In this document: in pieces, positions 59,565 through 64,000 of the stretch
How the letters are laid out: each line of letters begins with the position of its first letter
How positions within the stretch are numbered: the stretch's first letter is position 1
Source: an uncultured Ellagibacter sp.
Lineage (GTDB): Bacteria; Actinomycetota; Coriobacteriia; Coriobacteriales; Eggerthellaceae
DNA length: 64,000 nucleotides
Direction of reading: 5' to 3'
Assembly (NCBI RefSeq): GCF_934643285.1
Contig: NZ_CAKUBT010000004.1
Span: 87,569-151,568, forward strand
The notes under the pieces: generated by a model
What the model saw: only the letters and a program-made list of their open reading frames with translations
The model's database searches: none
Told to the model about the DNA's origin: nothing
Made by a program: the position numbers and the translations under genes

Positions 59565-59981
59565 CTACGACTTCTTCACGGTTTCGGTCTTGCACTTTGG
59601 GCACACCACGCGAAGCGTTCCTTTGCCGCGCGGGACCGAAAGCTCCTGCCCGCAGCCCTTGCACTTGAAGTACAGCGTGGTCTCGCGGTTCTCCCATTTC
59701 TTCCGTCCGATGGAAAGCGCGCGACGAGGTTTCTCAGTCGCGCGCAGGAACGCCTCGTTCTCGCGATCACGCGCGGCGATGTTCTTCGAATAGGTGCGGA
59801 AGAGCGCATAGGCCAAAAGCGCCAGCGCAGGCCACGAGAACATGCCCATATGGGGGAGAACCGACAGCACCAGGCAGACGATGCCTGCAACGACCAGCGT
59901 ATTCGACAGGGAGTCGGCGCCGCGCCTTCCCTGCATGGCTCCCGCCATCTTCCACTGCATCCGCTCGAGAAAACCCTTCAT
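59565..59981 (-). CDS. Small membrane protein with C-terminal zinc ribbon
   Basis: 138 residues with one or two hydrophobic segments (LVVAGIVCLVLSVLPHM, then FSWPALALLAYALF) followed by a charged stretch and a zinc ribbon (FKCKGCGQELSVPRGKG, then VVCPKCKTE). This is a recognisable arrangement in Firmicutes and actinobacteria but without a known function. It is the first gene of the chaperone operon. The ATG at 59981 was taken as the start; the ribosome site is weak and a GTG four codons upstream is possible. The 208-base gap up to the next gene shows no strong signal. Confidence 0.7.
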   Translation of the reverse strand: MKGFLERMQWKMAGAMQGRRGADSLSNTLVVAGIVCLVLSVLPHMGMFSWPALALLAYALFRTYSKNIAARDRENEAFLRATEKPRRALSIGRKKWENRETTLYFKCKGCGQELSVPRGKGTLRVVCPKCKTETVKKS

Positions 59982-60189
59982 CCGAATGTGCACCCGCCTT
60001 CGCCAATAATCGAGGAGGCCCGCGCGGGATGCACGGGCCTCAAATCTGCTCGGGACGCGAGTTAGAACGCCTCGAACTCGTTGAACAGGGTCAATGATAC
60101 GCATAAGTTGTGCAGATGCCGCGAAGGCGTCAGGCTGTCAACAAACTGTCATGAAGGAAACGCGAGGCTTCCATCAGCGGGCGGCCTCT

Positions 60190-61482
60190 CTACACCACCT
60201 GGAACAAGAAGAACTTCAGGTAGTCCGTTTCAGGAACGCCCCACAGAATCGGGTGGTCAGGCGCCTGCTGACGCTCCTCGATCTGGCGCAGCTGGACGCC
60301 AGCGTCCTGCGCGGCGTAGGACACGACGCGGCGGAAGCGCTCCGTATCCATGAAATGGCTGCAGCTGCACGTTGCGAGATAGCCTCCACGAGGCAGCAGC
60401 TTCATCGCGCGATAGTTGATCTCCTTGTAGCCGCGGGCCGCCGAATCGATGGTCTTGCGGCTTTTCGTGAACGCAGGCGGATCGAGCACGATGAAGTCAT
60501 AGGTACGATCGTGCGCCGCCTCAAGCTGGGGTAACAGGTCGAAAACGTTCGCCGCCGTGAAGTCCATTTTGCCGTCAAGCCCATTGAGCTGGGCATTCTT
60601 GCGCGCTTGAGCGACGGCAAGCTCGGAGATATCGACTGCGTTCACGTACTCAGCCCCGCCATGGGCGGCATTCAGGGCAAAGCTGCCCGTGTGCGTGAAG
60701 CAATCAAGAACGCGTCTTCCCGCCGCGAGCTGCGCGACGGCACGCCGATTGTACTTCTGGTCGAGGAAGAAGCCCGTCTTCTGTCCGTTCTCGAAATCAA
60801 CCTCGTAGCGAACGCCGTTTTCCACAATCTGCGTCGTCGTGGGACCGAACACCGCAGCCTCGGGTTGGCTGGGATCAATCGGGTCGAGCGAGCAGGCCAC
60901 ATCCTCCACAGCGCCCGCAAACCATCCCGCGGTCTGAGCGAGTCCTTCGAGCGAGCGGGTCGAGGCGTCGTTGCGCTCATAGAGTCCGCGAATCGCGATG
61001 CCATCTTCGGCCAACACTTCGAGAAGCGCGGGGAAGATCATCGGCTTCAAACGCTCCATCCCCACCGAAAGCGTCTCAGCCACGAGGACGTCTTCGAAAC
61101 GATCGACGACAAGGCCGGGGAATCCGTCAGCTTCGGAGAACAGAACGCGGCATGCGCTTGCATCGGCGCCCATCACCGTTTTCCGGTAATTCCACGCCCA
61201 CTGTACCTTTCGCTTCCAAAAGGCACGGTCGAAGCGATCGTTCGCATTGCGGGTAATGAGGCGAATACGAATCTTGCTCTTCTCGGACAGCAAGCCCGAC
61301 CCCAGATACGACCCCTTGCGGCTCACGACGTCGACGATCGAGCCGTTGGCAACTGCAGCCTCGCCCGGCGCCGGCTCAAGCGAGACAACCTCCGCCTCGT
61401 ACACCCAAGGATGCCCCTTCTCCAAGGCATGTTCGCCCTTCAGCGTTATGGTCGCCCGAGGATACGGCCGCAGAGTTTTCAT
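60190..61482 (-). CDS. RlmI-like class I rRNA (cytosine-C5) methyltransferase
   Basis: 430 residues with an N-terminal PUA-type domain (about 1-75, HPWVYEAEVVSLEP), a middle EEHEE-like domain and a Rossmann methyltransferase domain (about 190-430). VLDCFTHTGSFALNAA is the SAM site, VNAVDISE the acidic loop and VLDPPAFTKSRKT the catalytic motif. It resembles RlmI, which methylates C1962 of 23S rRNA. AAAGGA precedes the ATG at 61482. Confidence 0.88.
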   Translation of the reverse strand: MKTLRPYPRATITLKGEHALEKGHPWVYEAEVVSLEPAPGEAAVANGSIVDVVSRKGSYLGSGLLSEKSKIRIRLITRNANDRFDRAFWKRKVQWAWNYRKTVMGADASACRVLFSEADGFPGLVVDRFEDVLVAETLSVGMERLKPMIFPALLEVLAEDGIAIRGLYERNDASTRSLEGLAQTAGWFAGAVEDVACSLDPIDPSQPEAAVFGPTTTQIVENGVRYEVDFENGQKTGFFLDQKYNRRAVAQLAAGRRVLDCFTHTGSFALNAAHGGAEYVNAVDISELAVAQARKNAQLNGLDGKMDFTAANVFDLLPQLEAAHDRTYDFIVLDPPAFTKSRKTIDSAARGYKEINYRAMKLLPRGGYLATCSCSHFMDTERFRRVVSYAAQDAGVQLRQIEERQQAPDHPILWGVPETDYLKFFLFQVV

Positions 61483-61640
61483 AAGGGTCCTTTCAAATGA
61501 TGGGAAGAGGCGTTGGGAGAACGCTCTATCCGCCCTCAAGCCAGCGAGAGGTAGGCACTATCCCATTAAGCAGGAGCGTACACCTGCCTCCTTTCGCCCT
61601 AAAGTCAGCGAGAGCCCAGCTGACGAGTGCAGATGGCGCG

Positions 61641-61842
61641 AAAAGATTGCGAAGCGTACCTTGAGTACGTGAGCAATCTTTGGAACGCCAGCTGCGCCGT
61701 CAGCCGGGCTCGCAGCGTCGACGGGCCGGGTTTGCCGCAAGGCAAAGCCGAACCTGCAAATCTTTGGAGCGCCAGCTGGACCGCCCGACGGGCCCGCAGC
61801 GTCGACAGGTCGGGTTTGCCGTCAGGCAAATCCGAACCTAGA
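61641..61842. repeat. Hairpin and tandem 84-bp repeats after aspS
   Basis: Two related units, 61675-61758 and 61759-61842, each begin AATCTTTGG and end in a stem-loop (GGGTTTGCC/GGCAAA.CC) plus GAACCT. Next to them AAAGATTGC pairs with GCAATCTTT (61642-61650, 61673-61681), and on the minus strand this stem precedes TTTT. They probably form the 3' end of the aspS message and belong to a repeat family. Confidence 0.6.
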
Positions 61843-63625
61843 GAAGTCGCAGGTTGACTTCCTTGAGCTGGCGACCGGTAACCTCGTTCGGTGCGCCCGT
61901 CATCGGGTCGGATGCGCTCGAAGTCTTCGGGAAAGCGATGACGTCGCGGATGGACTGCTTGCCCGCGAGCAGCATGACCAGACGGTCAAGGCCAAGAGCG
62001 ATGCCACCATGCGGCGGAGCGCCAAGCTCGAGCGCATGGATCAGATGGCCGAACTTCTCTTCCATCTGATCATCTTCCACGCCAAGACGACGAAGCACGC
62101 GCTTCTGCAGCTCTGCATTATGGATACGGATAGACCCACCGCCCATCTCGAAACCGTCCATGACGATGTCGTAGCTATAGCTCGAGCAGGCAAGCGGATC
62201 GGACTCGATCTTGTCCCAATCCTCTTCAGGAATCATCGTGAACGGATGATGTTCGGCGGCATACTTCTTCTCGTCCGCGTCGTAGCGGAACATGGGGAAG
62301 TCGACGACCCACAGAAGAGCATGACCGTTGCGCTCGATACCGAGAGCATCGGCCATATGCAGGCGCAACGCGGAGAGTACGGCGCTTGCCGTATCGAAGG
62401 TGTCGGCCGCGAAGAGAAGCAGGTCGCCCGGCTCGACGCCTGCGGCTTCCTTAATCGCATTGTGCGTTTCCTCGCCGAGGAACTTGATGATGGGGCTCTT
62501 GCCCACAAGATCGGTATCAGCGTCGGTGTAGGCAATCCACGCCATGCCCTTCGCGCCATTTGCGGCAGCGATGTCGGCAAGCTTCTCAATCTCGCCGCGC
62601 GACCAGTTGCCAGCAGACTTCGCGTTGATGCACTTCACAACACCGCCATTGGCAGCAGCGCCCGTAAACACCTTGAAATTGCAGTCCTTGATAAGGTCGG
62701 TCAGATCGACGAGCTCCATGCCGAAGCGGACATCGGGGCGATCGCAACCGAAACGCTCCATCGCCTCTTTCCACGGCATGCGCTGAAGAGGGAACTCGTG
62801 CTCGACGCCTGCAGCGCCGAGGACTTCTTGGAAAACGCCTTCCATCAGATCCATCACGTCGGTCTCTTCAACAAACGACATCTCGATGTCGACCTGGGTG
62901 AACTCAGGCTGACGATCAGCGCGCAAGTCCTCATCGCGGAAGCAACGGGCAATCTGGTAATAACGCTCGATGCCGCCGACCATGAGCATCTGCTTGAACT
63001 GCTGCGGAGACTGCGGCAAAGCATAGAACTTGCCAGGGTTCGGACGGGAAGGCACGAGGTAATCGCGCGCGCCTTCAGGAGTAGAGTTTGCAAGAATCGG
63101 AGTTTCAACCTCGATGAAACCGCGCTCGTTGAGAGCCTGACGCATTGCCTGGGCAACCTTGTGGCGAAGCAGAAGGTTCGCATACATCTCAGGGCGACGA
63201 AGGTCGAGATAACGCCACTTCATACGGGTGGTTTCGTCCGTCTCGATGCCGTCCTCGATGGAGAAATGAGGCGTCACAGAAGTATTGAGGACCTCGACGG
63301 AAGTCGCGAGAACCTCGATTTCACCCGTGACCATGTTAGGGTTCTCGGCACCCTCGCCACGCGCACGAACGCGACCGGCAATCTTCAAAACATACTCGCG
63401 GCCAAGATGCTCGGCGATATGGAACTCCTCTTCGCTGACGCAATCGGGGTCGACAACGACCTGCGTATAACCTTCACGATCACGAAGGTCGCAGAAGATC
63501 AATCCACCATGGTCGCGATTGTGCCAAGCCCAGCCGGTAAGCACAACCTCACGCCCAACATCGCTCTTGCGCAGCTCACCGCAGGTCGCGGTATGCATGC
63601 AAAACTCGTTCTTGAAGTCCGTCAT
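61838..63625 (-). CDS. aspS: Aspartyl-tRNA synthetase
   Basis: 595 residues, the bacterial type. The N-terminal OB fold for the anticodon (VLTGWAWHNRDHGGLIFCDL) is followed by class II motif 2 (YYQIARCFRDEDLRADRQPE), QPEFTQVDIEMSF, a GAD-type insertion (about 285-420) and motif 3 (GIALGLDRLVMLLAG). It charges tRNA-Asp; no marker reliably shows whether it also charges tRNA-Asn. GAGGAG precedes the ATG at 63625. Tandem repeats begin at its stop. Confidence 0.97.
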   Translation of the reverse strand: MTDFKNEFCMHTATCGELRKSDVGREVVLTGWAWHNRDHGGLIFCDLRDREGYTQVVVDPDCVSEEEFHIAEHLGREYVLKIAGRVRARGEGAENPNMVTGEIEVLATSVEVLNTSVTPHFSIEDGIETDETTRMKWRYLDLRRPEMYANLLLRHKVAQAMRQALNERGFIEVETPILANSTPEGARDYLVPSRPNPGKFYALPQSPQQFKQMLMVGGIERYYQIARCFRDEDLRADRQPEFTQVDIEMSFVEETDVMDLMEGVFQEVLGAAGVEHEFPLQRMPWKEAMERFGCDRPDVRFGMELVDLTDLIKDCNFKVFTGAAANGGVVKCINAKSAGNWSRGEIEKLADIAAANGAKGMAWIAYTDADTDLVGKSPIIKFLGEETHNAIKEAAGVEPGDLLLFAADTFDTASAVLSALRLHMADALGIERNGHALLWVVDFPMFRYDADEKKYAAEHHPFTMIPEEDWDKIESDPLACSSYSYDIVMDGFEMGGGSIRIHNAELQKRVLRRLGVEDDQMEEKFGHLIHALELGAPPHGGIALGLDRLVMLLAGKQSIRDVIAFPKTSSASDPMTGAPNEVTGRQLKEVNLRLL

Positions 63626-64000
63626 TGAATAAGCTCCTCGATATGCGCTATCAAACCCACTGATTGGGTATGTGACTCAAACTGGATTATTGTACTTCAC
63701 GAAATGAAACTGAATGGGAACGAGACGGCGTCTTCACCGTAAATGCCCGATAATGGCCGCAAGAAGCGCGCGAACGGTTAAAACCCGCAGCAGGATACCG
63801 TAAAAGAAATAAGCAACGATTGAGTTCGGCCGGAGTCCGAGCAGACGCTCCCAGCACGAACACGGGGAAGAAACCCCGAGCGCAAAAGAAAGGGGGCCGC
63901 AGGCCCCGGGCACGCCCCCCGGGCCGCGGCCCCCTGCGCAAAAGAAAAAGCGCCGCCCATGAGCGGAACGCCCTATCCTCCCACGGACTTCCTCCGCAGT
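63626..64000. other. Region upstream of aspS
   Basis: A likely aspS -10 (TACAAT, minus strand, 63694-63689) is present about 65 bases before the ATG. A second unit must end near 63935-64000. No gene is recognised; the short frames here are low-complexity shadows. Confidence 0.4.
63881..63935 (-). terminator. Terminator of a gene lying to the right of the window
   Basis: AGGGGGCCGC (63891-63900) pairs perfectly with GCGGCCCCCT (63926-63935) and is followed on the minus strand by TTCTTTTG. The matching gene is outside the window or ends at its edge. Confidence 0.6.

Noticed and set aside
63955..64000. Minus-strand GGAGGAAGTCCG resembling the 5' conserved part of RNase P RNA
   Set aside because: The downstream RNase P core (such as the ACAGAAA/AGAGCA regions) is absent, and a terminator-like stem follows within 70 bases.
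1..64000. CRISPR arrays, prophage genes, transposases, integrases or tRNA genes
   Set aside because: No regularly spaced repeats, no phage or recombinase domains, and no tRNA-like TpsiC and acceptor pairing were seen in the intergenic regions.

Overview
The window is a 64 kb piece of a GC-rich bacterial chromosome. It most likely comes from an actinobacterium of class Coriobacteriia (Eggerthellaceae-like). That placement is an inference from the gene style: type III glutamine synthetase, DUF4418-linked ABC transporter, DUF5685 protein, Tat-exported lipoproteins, a MobB-MobA fusion beside a polyferredoxin, and many radical SAM enzymes. No rRNA, tRNA, CRISPR array, prophage or transposase gene was found.

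Layout. 1-1.5 kb: start of glnA (type III), a gene remnant overrun by a vapBC toxin-antitoxin pair, and an inverted-repeat element. 1.6-5.5 kb: an MFS permease and a divergent DUF4418/FtsX-like/LolD-like ABC operon. 5.6-25 kb: the accessory core. It holds a sulfonate-type ABC importer with a cysteine-rich binding protein and two unusually long permeases; a leucine-rich-repeat protein; six paralogous BioB-like radical SAM enzymes in three groups; a MoxR ATPase/VWA/helical-protein operon; a fusion of a MobA-like domain to a SufS-like cysteine desulfurase; and an ArsM-like methyltransferase. 25-28 kb: rpsI, rplM with a long leader, and metA. 28-43 kb: a CmpB-like membrane protein, a HAD phosphatase, an M50 protease, a 1545-residue surface protein, then dxr-cdsA-uppS-frr-pyrH and htrA. 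43-48.3 kb: a polar amino-acid ABC importer, a polyferredoxin and MobBA. 48.5-53.3 kb: an sRNA candidate, recR-ybaB-dnaX, a DedA protein and the SRP RNA. 53.4-64 kb: a TetR/SPASM radical SAM pair, a DnaK/J-domain/DUF5685/zinc-ribbon chaperone group, an RlmI-like methyltransferase and aspS.

The most likely undescribed system is the 5.6-25 kb block. Its six BioB-like proteins share a CxxxCxxC cluster site, a [AG]QIG motif before it, a YH[AV]xR..EG motif, a VPGT motif and an NPR[DG] motif, so they form one family. They lie with a sulfur-mobilising desulfurase, a methyltransferase carrying the ArsM cysteines, a MoxR-VWA chaperone pair and a thiol-rich importer. Shared DNA motifs upstream of several of these transcription units suggest one regulon. 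A reasonable inference is uptake of a small sulfur- or metalloid-containing molecule followed by radical, sulfur-transfer and methyl-transfer chemistry. The substrate and product cannot be read from sequence.
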